A stretch of DNA of 64,000 nucleotides from Takakia lepidozioides. Lineage: Eukaryota > Streptophyta > Takakiopsida > Takakiales > Takakiaceae. Below the pieces are notes generated by a model. It ran no database searches, had not been told where the DNA came from, and worked only from the letters and a program-made list of their open reading frames with translations. Positions 49,881 to 59,210 of the stretch are shown one piece after another; within the stretch, counting starts at the first letter, position 1, and each line of letters opens with the position of its first letter. The position numbers were made by a program, and so were the translations under genes. The stretch spans positions 434,001 to 498,000 of the forward strand of contig CM060734.1 of NCBI GenBank assembly GCA_030704615.1, in the 5' to 3' direction.

Positions 49881-50432
49881 ATGTCGTGCCCGAATCACAT
49901 CTATCGACGCCAGACGGGAGTCATTTTCCCGAAAGCAGACGACATCATTGTTTTCCTAGATGTTTTTAGGGACGATCCTCGACTTGTCCAGCTGAGAGCA
50001 ATGGAGTTTCTTCCAGGATTGCACGATTCTCCTGGACCCCGGCTGGGGAGCAGGTGGTTCCTACGCATCATGGACCTGGACTTTCCGCATGAGTGGGAGC
50101 CGAACAGATCACGCACAGCGTTGCTGTATCGCTGGAATTGTTGCGAGTGGACGTATGATGAGTGCATAGGTGAAAACTTTACGCGTGGACGGACTGGCTC
50201 GGAAAGTGGGGACATTCTCTTCAGTTATGAGGATGAGGAGGAGGGGAACACAGGGCCCACTGTGAAAATGTCCTTCTACCAAGGGGGCGCTATCGATAAA
50301 CACGACATCCTCGTTAGTTTCAACCGGGCGACAGAAACCACTGACTTTTTGTTCAAATATAGGCACCCGGTCACTCAGGAGGTCCTTGAGAGGCCAGTTA
50401 GAGTTCCTTCTTCTTGGGCAAGGGGACCATAG
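49881..50432 (+). CDS. Unrecognised protein of the DNA transposon, 183 aa
   Basis: The frame is open from 49833; ATG 49881 (MSCPNHIYRRQTGV) is the likelier start because the upstream residues are low-complexity. The sequence looks genuinely coding: mixed hydrophobic and charged, no repeats, with IIVFLDVFRDDP, GSRWFLRIMDLDFPHEWEP, an acidic patch (YEDEEEGN) and DILVSFNRATETTDFLFKY. A pyrimidine-rich stretch (49795-49840) precedes it. It lies just inside the subterminal repeats, in the position of a transposon's own first gene. I recognise no domain. It could be an exon of a longer gene, a captured host gene, or an element gene. 50433-51115 shows nothing else convincing. Confidence 0.5.
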   Translation: MSCPNHIYRRQTGVIFPKADDIIVFLDVFRDDPRLVQLRAMEFLPGLHDSPGPRLGSRWFLRIMDLDFPHEWEPNRSRTALLYRWNCCEWTYDECIGENFTRGRTGSESGDILFSYEDEEEGNTGPTVKMSFYQGGAIDKHDILVSFNRATETTDFLFKYRHPVTQEVLERPVRVPSSWARGP

Positions 50433-51115
50433 GTCTTGCATGCTAGAGTAGACATGTTTCGACTCGCCGACACTCATGGCACATACATTTTCATTCAGAA
50501 ATCAAGCAGCTTCCCTGTGCCATATGGGGAATATACATGCTTGGATAATCTTCTGTTAAGGTTTTTTGCAATTCACTGCCAGTATGCTGGGACGTGTCCT
50601 TTGTCGTATGGATTGCTGTTTGCACAAAGTGCAGTATGCAAATGCTGGAATGTGCAGTAGGACCCTTCCCACTGGGACACAGAACTAGCAATCTTGTAAA
50701 GACATCACATTTGCAGAACAGTAACAATGTATTTGTAGCAAATTGGAGTCTTCTCATAGAGGTGGACGAAAACGCCAGGATGGGCTGCGAAATCACTACA
50801 AATTGAATGAAGAGCAGTAACAAGGAAGCACTATGCAGTACATAGACCATAAACGGCGCTGAAATAGGCCTCAATGCCCGTTAATCTCCACACAATGTAT
50901 GCTTTACTCGGATCCATTTGTAGACAACCAAAATAAAAAAAGCATGCGCATGCCATTCATGGCCAGAAACCACATTCTCATGTATTGCGGCACCAAAATT
51001 CACATGTAGCCATGGCGATGCGGCACCACCAAGTGTATAATTCCTCCAAAAAAAATAGGGTGCAAGAAGATGAATGTAATATAATTGCCACTTTCTCCTT
51101 CCCGAATGTGGAATG

Positions 51116-51535
51116 TCAAGCAGTCCGACCAGTGTCCTGCTGTAGGGCCTTGTGCAGCTCGTTGAAACTCAGTGTTGGAGCATGGATGAAGACGTCCACT
51201 GCGGATATGCAACTCATGCGCTTCAGAAAAATGTAATAAAGGTGTTTGCAGGGGACGTATGCTGCATTCTTTGATTCCATAACAAGGAAGTCCACACAGT
51301 TGCAAGCTGGATACTGTGAAACCGTGATTGTATACACGACACTGTGCGCAGCAGACCCGGCTGTTGACAACTGAAATATGCGCCCCATCCCGGGGTGAGG
51401 AACATCCCTGCAACCTTGCACTATGCAGGGCATTGCAAGAGCGTTGGCCATCCTGGTGTCGTTCGCCTTTGTTGGTGGCCGCCGTCTTTTCAGTTTCCCC
51501 CACCGATGGGTGGGCCAAGCTGCGGGGTCACCCAC
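51116..51535 (-). pseudogene. SWIM zinc-finger fragment, probable Mutator transposase remnant
   Basis: A 139-codon minus-strand frame contains a SWIM motif: the Cys pair in YPACNCVDF, then VPCKHLYYIFLK supplying Cys and His. It is preceded by VVYTITV and followed by FIHAPTLSFNELHKAL. SWIM fingers are C-terminal DNA- or protein-binding modules of Mutator-type transposases and several other eukaryotic proteins. The N-terminal part has no recognisable domain and may be an intron or decayed. No DDE core is visible upstream on this strand. It is therefore a fragment, or a captured exon. The opposite-strand frame at 51540-51711 also looks somewhat coding but shows no motif. Confidence 0.55.
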
Positions 51536-51899
51536 CGGTATGCGGGGCGAAGAGCTTCTCGTGGGAGGAGGATGACGACTGGGAATTGGATTTCGTGGAA
51601 CGTATTTTAGCTTTCAGAGAATCAGGATGGAAGTACACGTTTACCCAAACACGGGAGTCCATGTTGAAGACAGGACCTCTCGGTACACTCCGCAGCGAAG
51701 TCCTGCAGTGAGAAGAGTGTGTCCTACCTAATAACACAAATGATTTTCTGGAGGATTCCGTATCCAACAGGATGGGTGATCAGTGCACGTAAAGATGAAG
51801 GTATGTAACGTACGTTACAAAAACGGACGACAACAGCAAGTTCACATCGGATATTTGGTGCCTGAATTGTAATGTACAACCACTTGGGCTACAATAAAT

Positions 51900-52289
51900 C
51901 AGGCCTTCCCATGAATTTCGGCACCGAAATCTGGATGAACATCTCTGTCATGTAACAACTTTGGAAGCCAGGGGATGAATTCCGGCGACAGAAATAGTAA
52001 TTTGTTCACCTCATGAAACTGACCAAGCATCCAACGGATGGATTTCGGTGCCGAAATTCGGATGAACATCTTCTTCATCAAATTGTTTCTGCACATGAGG
52101 GTTGAATTTGGATGCCAAAATACAGATGAATGTGTTCCTGATTACAGTCGTGATTCACCACGTGTCCGGATATCGCTGCCGACATCGGAATGACAGTAAT
52201 CCTGAATCGGCAGAATGGATGTATTTCGGTGCCGAAATTCATTCTTCATCTCCTTTTCCGACCCTAATTCTGCTGCCCTGCGGATGGAT
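51900..52289. repeat. Degenerate palindromes before the central inverted repeat
   Basis: Imperfect versions of the palindrome at about 51911, 51966, 52035, 52106 and 52218, such as TTTCGGTGCCGAAA and TTTCGGCACCGAAA. They contain CpG-to-TpG and CpA-type changes. No gene is seen. Confidence 0.75.
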
Positions 52290-52952
52290 TTCGGTGCCGA
52301 AATTCATCTGAAGTTTTTTTTTTTTTTTTTTTTTTTCTTTGCGACAGATGAACTTCGGCGCCGAATCTCATCCAAGTCCTCCCTTCTAATTTTCCTTTTT
52401 CTTCGCGAGCAATGAATTTCGGCGCCGAAATTCATCCGAAGTCCTCCCGAATTTATTTTTTTCTCCGCGAGCAATGAATTTCGGCGCCGAAATTCATCCG
52501 AAGTCCTCCCGATTTTATTTTTTTTTCTTCGGGAGCAATGAATTTCGGCGCCGAAATTCATCCGAAGTCCTCCCGAATTTTTTTTTTTCTTCGGGAGCAA
52601 TGAATTTCGGCGCCGAAATTCATCCGAAGTCCTCCCGATTATTATTTTTCTTCGCGAGCAATGAATTTCGGCGCCGAAATTCATCCGAAGTCCTCCCGAA
52701 ATTCATTTTTTTTCTTTGTGAGCAATGAATTTCGGCGCCGAAATTCAACCGACTCCATCCCTCCAAATTCTTTTCAGGGTTTGAGCGCCGGATTTCGGCG
52801 CCGAAATTCATCCAATGCCCTCCCTCCAATATTTATTTTTCTTTGAAAAGGATGAATTTCGGCGCCGAAATTCATATTTACTGTCCGCAATGAGTAACTC
52901 TAATATTACATTTTCTATGCGACGGATGAATTTCGGCGCCGAAATTCATCCA
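52290..52952. repeat. Left arm of the central inverted repeat (palindrome array)
   Basis: Ten or so copies of a 24-bp perfect palindrome (ATGAA-TTTCGGCGCCGAAA-TTCAT) every 60-66 bp, separated by CCGAAGTCCTCCCGA plus a T-rich run and TTCG(C/G)GAGCA. The whole arm is the reverse complement of 53303-53907, including the T-run (52315-52336) that pairs with the A-run at 53858-53877. Confidence 0.95.
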
Positions 52953-53302
52953 GAGCGAAGACTAAATCGGCACCATGCTATGCTTTGCCGCCATCATTGC
53001 CCCTGACGGATGCTGTCCATGCCTGTTGGACTTGCCATTTCTGGACATTTAACTATAATTTCGGCGCCGAAATTATACTTTATGTGCGGCAACGTCCCGT
53101 GCAAAAAAGACCACTTAATGGATACTGTCGGTTTCAAATGAAAAAAACGGCTAAAATACAATTAATTTTGACAGAATGGGTTCAATATGCCGATTTCTCC
53201 ATTAAATGCAGAATATTCCTGTTATCTTCGTCGGAACGGGGTATTTCCAACGATTTACGGAAAATTATATCATCCAGAAGCAAATAGTAAGTGTCGGGTT
53301 TG
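52953..53302. repeat. Loop of the inverted repeat with one central palindrome
   Basis: 350 bp of mostly unique sequence. One palindrome with different flanks (ATAATTTCGGCGCCGAAATT at 53055-53074) has its axis at 53065.5, 12 bp from the midpoint of the whole transposon (53077.5). Confidence 0.8.
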
Positions 53303-53907
53303 GACGAATTTCGGCGCCGAAATTCATCCGTCGCATAGAAAATGTAATATTAGAGTTACTCATTGCGGACAGTAAGGATGAATTTCGGCGCCGAAATTCA
53401 TCATTTTCAAAGAAAAATAAATATTGGAGGGAGGGCATTGGATGAATTTCGGCGCCGAAATCCGGCGCTCAAACCTTGAAAAGAATTTGGAGGGATGGAG
53501 TCGGTTGAATTTCGGCGCCGAAATTCATTGCTCGCGAAGAAAAAAAAAATTTTCGGGAGGACTTCGGATGAATTTCGGCGCCGAAATTCATTGCTCGCGA
53601 AGAAAAAATAAAAATTCGGGAGGACTTCGGATGAATTTCGGCGCCGAAATTCATTGCTCGCGAAGAAAAAAAATAAAATCGGGAGGACTTCGGATGAATT
53701 TCGGCGCCGAAATTCATTGCTCCCGAAGAAAAAAAAAAATTCCGGGAGGACTTCGGATGAATTTCGGCGCCGAAATTCATTGCTCGCGAAGAAAAAGGAA
53801 AATTAGAAGGGAGGACTTGGATGAGATTCGGCGCCGAAGTTCATCTGTCGCAAAGGAAAAAAAAAAAAAAAAAAAAACTTCAGATGAATTTCGGCGCCGA
53901 AATATGG
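53303..53907. repeat. Right arm of the central inverted repeat
   Basis: It mirrors the left arm palindrome by palindrome, including shared oddities: the variant GATGAGATTCGGCGCCGAAG at 53820 pairs with 52348, and the truncated GGCGCCGAAATCCGGCGCTC at 53451 pairs with the one at 52785. The arms are nearly identical. Confidence 0.95.
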
Positions 53908-54755
53908 ATGAAATGTGCCCAAGTGCAGCCGTTTCCACTGTTCCGGAATTAATTCCGGCTCCGATATCCCACTGACAGGTTTGCTCATGACGAATGAGGA
54001 CTTGGGAAGCGATGAATTGCGGCGCCGAAATTTGTAAGTTTGTGTACGAAAGCACTTGAATAGGATGAATTTTGGCGCCGAAATTCATCCGTCCGCTGAT
54101 GAAACGTACCGACCTGACTGTTGAATGTCATAGGCAGGGGATTTTCATGGTGGTTGGGTTTCATGATGTGCGGATATTTCATTCAATGTCGGCTGCTCCG
54201 GGAACAGCATCCGGTGAACGGAAGGTATTTCGGTGCCGCAATTCGGATAAACCATCTTGTACTGGTGGCTGGAACTGGCACGCGTCGTGTTCCAGTCGAC
54301 TTCATCCGTGCGAACGTGTCAGGGGTCACAATCTCTTCATCACCCATACGGCAGAAAGTGGTGGACGGTGGCAACGTTTCGGGAGACGTGGCTGCTTACA
54401 CATCTGCTCGTGTAGAGTGGTTGCATGTTCCACCGCTTCGCTCTCTCGCTCCTTGCCCTTCTGCAGTGACATTCTCCTGCGTTTCCTCTCCTTATGCGGC
54501 ATAGTGGTAGCATAGAGTTTGTGGAAGGTCAGGTGACTCCGGCAAAGAGAAGGAGGACGCGGGATTTTGGGAAGCCGCCGACGACACGACTTAAGCTCCG
54601 TCTCATGCATGAAATGTAGACCTCGTTATCCGGAGACTCGGATCGCCCACCAGTGAGAGATTCGTGCTTTGCGGATGTGAAGCACTCCATACGCAATATT
54701 CCTTTTACACCTTTTTTTTTGCGTGCAGTGTCTCATGTTTTCCTGTTTGTTTGAC
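53908..54755 (+). other. Mixed stretch with outlying palindromes and a possible first exon
   Basis: Variant palindromes lie at about 54010, 54065 and 54226. A 41-codon frame from ATG 54494 to TAG 54617-54619 contains the basic cluster AKRRRTRDFGK. It may be a first exon with a donor at GAAAT|GTAGAC (54616) and the T-rich acceptor TTTTTTTTGCGTGCAG (54713-54728), but the phase does not fit the next frame well. Not claimed as a gene. Confidence 0.3.
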
Positions 54756-56408
54756 ATGGGAGCTGGGGAGGGATCGCAGGGGGGCGAAGCAACACAGTCA
54801 ACTTTGGATACTCCTGCCCGGGTGCTGCGCTCGCAAGGTGGAAGTGCATCGAGGCAGGCGAGTCCTCATTCAACACCTCAGATATCGCCTCAGAAAAGCC
54901 CACCTAGAGTTCGGAAGTCGAGGAAGCAGAAGGAGCCCATGGCTTCGCTAGTAAAACCCCTAGGGAGACTGGAAGCAGAGATATTGGGTTTGCAGTCAAT
55001 TTCAAAAAACACGGATGCGGTGGAGGCCGCTGGAGATGTGGGAGTTGGATCTGCAGAAGGGCGGCCCATTGAGCTGACAGAAGGAGAGGACGACAACGTG
55101 GTACGACTTGGCGACGATCAGAACCTGCTGGAGCTTGCGGAGGAGCAAAACCTCCAGGACATTTCCTTCTTGCAGACTCTTATCTTTCAGGCATTTTGCT
55201 TCGTGAAGAAACATTAGAAATTCAAATTACGTGAAACAGGAAGACTTGTTGATTCCATAGTTGATCCACTGGAGTATAACGTCCTGTTCAACCATGTGGG
55301 AGAGAAGGACATTCTTTGTGATTTGTCGGGCAAGCCATGGAGGTATGGCAGGACCAGGAGTCCTGCATTCATCCCAGACGCTCATGGAAACATGTACGGA
55401 TGTTGAAGGCAGGGTCCTCGACATCACTGCAAATACAGGTGAGAACGTTAATTGAATGCGGCACCAAAATTGACACCATTTCCGTTTGTGTATGTTTGCT
55501 TGTGCGAGGAAGCGACTCATTCTTGAGTTTGGTTGTGGTTGTGTCGTATGAATTTGCAGGTGCCTGTATGTGGGCGGGAAGGATGTCGAACCGATTTGTG
55601 TTCTCATTTGAGGGGGATACGGCCTTGTACGATTACAATTTGGCGGGCCTTCAGCGTTTGCCTCCGACTGAGGATCCCAAAAACGCAGAAGATGACGTGG
55701 AAGGGGAGGAGGAAGATGAAGAGGAGGAAGTCCAGGAAATTCGTTCGATGCAGGGGCGCCCGAAGCCGCTTCCCCCAATGCCTGTCTTCGAGTGAGTTGC
55801 ACCATAGTAAGTGTATTGGTTTCGGTTGTAGGGACCATGCAACCTGCCGATGATTCCCTGTTTGAATTCTCTAATGTACTTCATTCTATGTTTGTGCGTA
55901 CACTAGCCTTGCAGAGTCGTCCGACGAGGAGAAGCTGGGAGACTTGCCCGAATCGGACCCTGTTGCAGAGGAAGAGACAGAATCGCATCGGCCATTCTTT
56001 GCCAGAAAATCGTTTCTCGCGAGTCCCCAAAAGCCTTTTTTTCTACCAGCCTATGCAGACACGGATGCCAGAGAAGCCATCAGCAGGGAGGATAGGCCTA
56101 CTCGGTTAGAGCAATTGACATACGGGAATGAGCAGAGAATTATAATGAGGCGTGAGGCCAAACATAGAATTGTGAAAGGCAGAGTAGGGAAGTTCGTAAT
56201 AGAATCCGCGTCCGAGAGCGAGGGGAATGTTGAGGACACTTCCGCACGCAGGTGGACAGTTCCGGCTGGTGAGGATGGTATTTTTGAGGGGAGGGCTTCT
56301 CAGAGTAATAGCGGTAGCGGCAGTGCAGGTTCGGAGGCAGGTGGAAGGCAGCCATCCTTGCATGAGGCCGGGGATGCATCGGACAGTGATAGCGGATCCT
56401 CACCATAG
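54756..56408 (+). CDS. Unrecognised multi-exon gene inside the DNA transposon
   Basis: Several reading blocks join through good splice signals. Block 1 starts MGAGEGSQGGEATQSTLD (54756) with a Ser/Pro/Lys-rich tail (SPQKSPPRVRKSRKQKEP). Block 2 (from 55218) reads RLVDSIVDPLEYNVLF and CDLSGKPWRYGRTRSPAFIP. An intron ends at TTTGCAG (55559), with a donor at either 55391 or 55439. Block 3 holds FVFSFEGDTALYDYN and a long acidic run. Intron 55793-55906 (GTGAGT...CACTAG) keeps phase into block 4, ending SDSDSGSSP at 56408. Near 55585-55600 two frames both look coding, suggesting an indel. Acidic and basic low-complexity stretches suggest a nuclear protein. No known domain. It may be an element gene or a captured host gene. 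The first intron (before 55218) is not resolved. Confidence 0.55.
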
Positions 56409-56654
56409 CAAAGTCTCATTTGGATCCTTTTGTTGTACAGTTCTGAAACACTTAATGAAAATATTGACGATTTGAAAAATCATTGTGTTCAGACTGCTTG
56501 TCCGATTCCCTACATTTCTTCCGCCAACCAAAATGTATAATAAAAGCAGAAGAGACGCAAACTTCATTGAAGAACCCTACAAGTAATTTATGCACACCAT
56601 CGAGCCGAGAACTTGAAGCCATGAAAACCCTGCCGTTTCTAACATTCCTATTGG

Positions 56655-56940
56655 GAAATTTGGCGCCGAAATAGTCCAATGCGCGCCTTCGTTATATGGG
56701 CCTCAAAAATTCCACGGATGAATTACTGTACCAAAATATCGCGATGGAAGCCTTCAGCACAAGGCACTTCAGCACATTCCACTTGGGTATTTCGGCGCCC
56801 AAATAGCCCGTTCTGCGCCATTAAATACCGCACTATATCACATTTTAAGAGGTAATTTCGGTGCCGAAATACCCCGGTGGATGTCTTCAAAACACCATTT
56901 TAGCACACTGCTCTTGGGAATAATGGCGCCGAAATACCTC
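56655..56940. repeat. Right subterminal GGCGCC half-palindromes
   Basis: AAATTTGGCGCCGAAATAG (about 56655), TATTTCGGCGCCCAAATAG (about 56791), AATTTCGGTGCCGAAATAC (about 56854) and AATAATGGCGCCGAAATAC (about 56919). Their place mirrors the 63-bp repeats at the left end. No gene in 56409-57069. Confidence 0.75.
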
Positions 56941-57069
56941 ATTCCGCATCCTGGACCAGGAGAAACAGACCCTATTACCGAGGTAAGAGGACATAACACC
57001 GTCAATAAAGGCAGGAAAATTCCAATTCCGCGGATGTCCGCTCATGAGCTCATAGGCTCATGGGCTCAT

Positions 57070-57100
57070 GGGCTCATGCGCTCATGAAATAGTAAACCTC
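57070..57100. repeat. Right terminal inverted repeat
   Basis: GCGCTCATGAAATAGTAAACCTC on the plus strand ends here. Inside it are repeated GGCTCATG words (57042-57075), the counterpart of the CTCATG words at the left end. Confidence 0.8.
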
Positions 57101-57109
57101 GTAATGTAC
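57101..57109. repeat. Target-site duplication, right (GTAATGTAC)
   Basis: Exact copy of 49046-49054. Confidence 0.85.
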
Positions 57110-57242
57110 CATTGTTCCGCCATTTGCTAAGTACCGCGTACTTAGCCTTTTCTGCCCGTGACCAGGTAGTGTACACCAATCACTACCCGGTATGTCCCGT
57201 TGTGACCCTCGTTGTCTGGCCCTCGTAGTATAGCCGTTATCA
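57101..57242 (-). mobile_element. Proximal part of the split minus-strand LTR
   Basis: On the minus strand it starts TGATAACGG immediately after the polypurine tract and runs to the transposon insertion site. It continues at 49045. Confidence 0.7.
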
Positions 57243-57260
57243 TTTATTCCCCCCCTCTTT
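57243..57260 (-). promoter_or_regulatory. Polypurine tract of the minus-strand gypsy relic
   Basis: AAAAGAGGGGGGGAATAAA on the minus strand, followed by the LTR start TG. It marks this as the 3' end of a minus-strand gypsy element. Confidence 0.75.
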
Positions 57261-57284
57261 TGAAATTGTGTCCGCACAATTTCA
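57261..57284 (-). other. Hairpin between accessory stop codon and polypurine tract
   Basis: TGAAATTGTG-CGGA-CACAATTTCA (minus strand), a perfect 10-bp stem. The TGA stop of the accessory gene (57285-57287) directly abuts it on one side and the purine run on the other. Longest of the three hairpins of this type. Confidence 0.85.
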
Positions 57285-59210
57285 TCAGTTCTTGTGCTTG
57301 TTGTATCTCTTGGGGATGTAGGGTGGTGGCATGCTTGTCTGCGGGGTAGGAAGTGCATCCCAGGATTGTCGTGGTGGCAGCTTCTTGTTCCTGTTGTCGT
57401 CGCTGTCTGGTTGCTCCTCTGGTTCATGAGCGAGCCAGCTTTCGTCATCAGGGTGTTCTGCTACTCCGTCCCCATGTACCATGTCGATTCTGGTGGTCAA
57501 GGTTTCTCGGTAGGTTTGCAACTCCTCCTTGGTCCAGGGTATAATGTGTTTAATCGCCCTGCTGCCCATTAACCAGTTAACAGCTTGGATCCCTGTTTCT
57601 CTGAAAGGGTGGTCTCTGTCCAAGACCAATGGTGAAAAGTGGTCTTTCACCTGGCGCCATGCTTCAGCATATAGTGGTCTGTTCATGTATGCTGAAGTGC
57701 CTGTGACTCTCTCTGGTGGCTGGAATTTGGGTAATTCCCAGTGAGTATCTTTTTCAATACTCTCATAGTGCTGCCAGCTTCCCCTCATTGTCACGAACAT
57801 CCGGTACAAGTAACTGCCAATATAAAAACTTGGGCAGCCCATTACAATGTCTACTGCCGGGGTAGGATTAATCTTCACCTGCCCCACTGCCCACATGTAA
57901 GCTACCAGCTCCTTGTATTCCAGGGGAGCCTGACGCCAGAATTCAACCAATTCTGCCCTTGACCATGTCTCTTCCCTAGCCAGTGGCCTCATCCTGTATC
58001 TCAGAGGTATAAGAGTTTGATTGAGCAGATGCAATTGACCCAATGATCTGCAGGGGGTTAAGGTTTTGAAGACCTTCTCCAGTATTTCTGGGATTTGGTG
58101 GGCTGGGACTAAAAGTATTCCTCCGAATATTTTAGCCGCTCCCCATTCTGCTTGCAGGGCATGATTTGGAAATCATCCACTGCTACCGAAGTTGATGCTA
58201 CTAGGACACTTGGTAGTGTTACAAGGTTTACCTCTTGAGTAGATGGCCCTGCTGTGGCCTGTACCAGTGTCTATTGAATTGATGGTGGTTGTGTTGCTGG
58301 TGTTGTTGTTGTTGATTGTATTGGTGCTTCTCGTTCATGGTCTTCTCCTCTTGATCGTCTTCGTCCATGAGCTCCTCTTGTTCTGGAATTGGTGGCAGGA
58401 ATTCCTCATGAATGTTTGTCACCAACTTCGCCAACTAACATTTCATCTGCCTCACCATTTCTTCATTTCCAGTTCACTCCCTTCATTCAACCAGGCTTTG
58501 GCCAAGGCTGCGTCTGCTGCGTCCAGCCCTGCTTGCAATGTCAGCTTTTCCAGGTGCTGTTTCTATTCTTATTCATTGCCCATGGCAATGTCTCTTTCTG
58601 TGGTGGCTGTAAATAGCCTGCTTTCAGCACTTTCACTTTCTCTCAGCAGTGCAGTGTTGCATGTGAGCCACTTGTTTCCTTGATCTTTGGCAGTCTTCAG
58701 CTGCCCCTCGAGTGTCTCCACCTGCTGCTTAAGCGTCTGCACCTGTCCTGTGAGTGTTTCCACCTTTGTCTCTGTTTTCCGAGATCGTTCTTGCTCTGCA
58801 TCGAGGTCGGCTTGGACATAGCGTGTTTCGTCTCTCTATCTTTCCCACTTCTGCTCCCACTCATCTTTGCGTTGTGTCAAAGTGTTGTATTGGCGAAGTA
58901 AGGTCGTATTTTGATCTTCTAACGCTGCAATTGTAACCTCATGGTTACATAATGTTCTTGCGGTCGCCAATTCCCTCTGGTGTTTCTCTTTGATGTGGTC
59001 TAAGATCATGCTCAGGTTCTCTGGGCTGATGTAATCCTTGGCCCTGTCCATACAAGCTGTCACTTGACCCAATGCTTGTATTGCCTGCAGAATTACATTT
59101 TGTGGCATTTCTTCCAACCCTGTGTCCCATACTGTTGTATCCAGAACTTGTTGTGCTAGTAGTAATTCCAAATTGGAATTATTGTCTTGCTGCTGCTGAT
59201 TCTGTGCCGG
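57285..59210 (-). pseudogene. Accessory gene of a second gypsy element, 5'-truncated and frameshifted
   Basis: A homologue of the accessory gene at 32505-35457. Blocks from 5' to 3' on the minus strand: 59210-58836 (AQNQQQQDNNSNLELL, then DYISPENLSMILDHI, coiled coil), 58763-58569 (LTGQVQTLKQQVETLEGQLK, coiled coil), 58434-58228 (acidic, then Gln/His-rich) and 58043-57285, the conserved C-terminal region (KELVAYMW, AVDIVMGCPSFYIGSYLY, KDTHWELP, IPWTKEELQTYRETL). The tail is acidic and Pro-rich. The motif order ELVA - IVMGC - (D/T)HW.LP - WT(D/K)(K/E)EL matches the other copy, while the rest is diverged, so the protein was kept under selection for some time. The 5' side is cut by the tandem repeat at 59211. 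Function unknown. Confidence 0.68.

Larger units (their letters stand above)
49055..57100. mobile_element. Mutator-like TIR DNA transposon, 8,046 bp, palindrome-rich
   Basis: Left end GGGGGTTGCTATTCCATGAG, right end (reverse complement) GAGGTTTACTATTTCATGAG: 16 of 20 match, followed on both sides by more (C/T)ATGAGC words. It is flanked by a perfect 9-bp duplication inside an LTR. A SWIM zinc-finger remnant (51116-51535, minus) fits a Mutator-type transposase, but no DDE catalytic core was found, so it may depend on another copy. TTTCGGCGCCGAAA-type palindromes occur throughout, and I see this context nowhere else in the window. Arabidopsis foldback elements related to Mutator offer a partial precedent for large inverted repeats with 9-bp duplications. 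Confidence 0.82.

Noticed and set aside
52290-53907. CRISPR-like array (regular palindromic repeats)
   Set aside because: The intervals are themselves repeats with T- or A-runs, the array is mirrored around a centre, and the context is a eukaryotic transposon with no cas genes.
52304-53975. Long ORFs rich in MNFGAEIH and FRRRNS
   Set aside because: They are translations of the palindrome array; the same peptides appear on both strands because the repeat is palindromic.
53908-54515. 127- and 147-codon overlapping + ORFs near 54.1-54.5 kb
   Set aside because: Two frames are open over the same bases, neither shows domain or splice support, and both start among degenerate palindromes.
57294-58936. 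Plus-strand ORFs across the second accessory gene
   Set aside because: They are antisense shadows; the minus-strand blocks carry the motifs shared with the other element.
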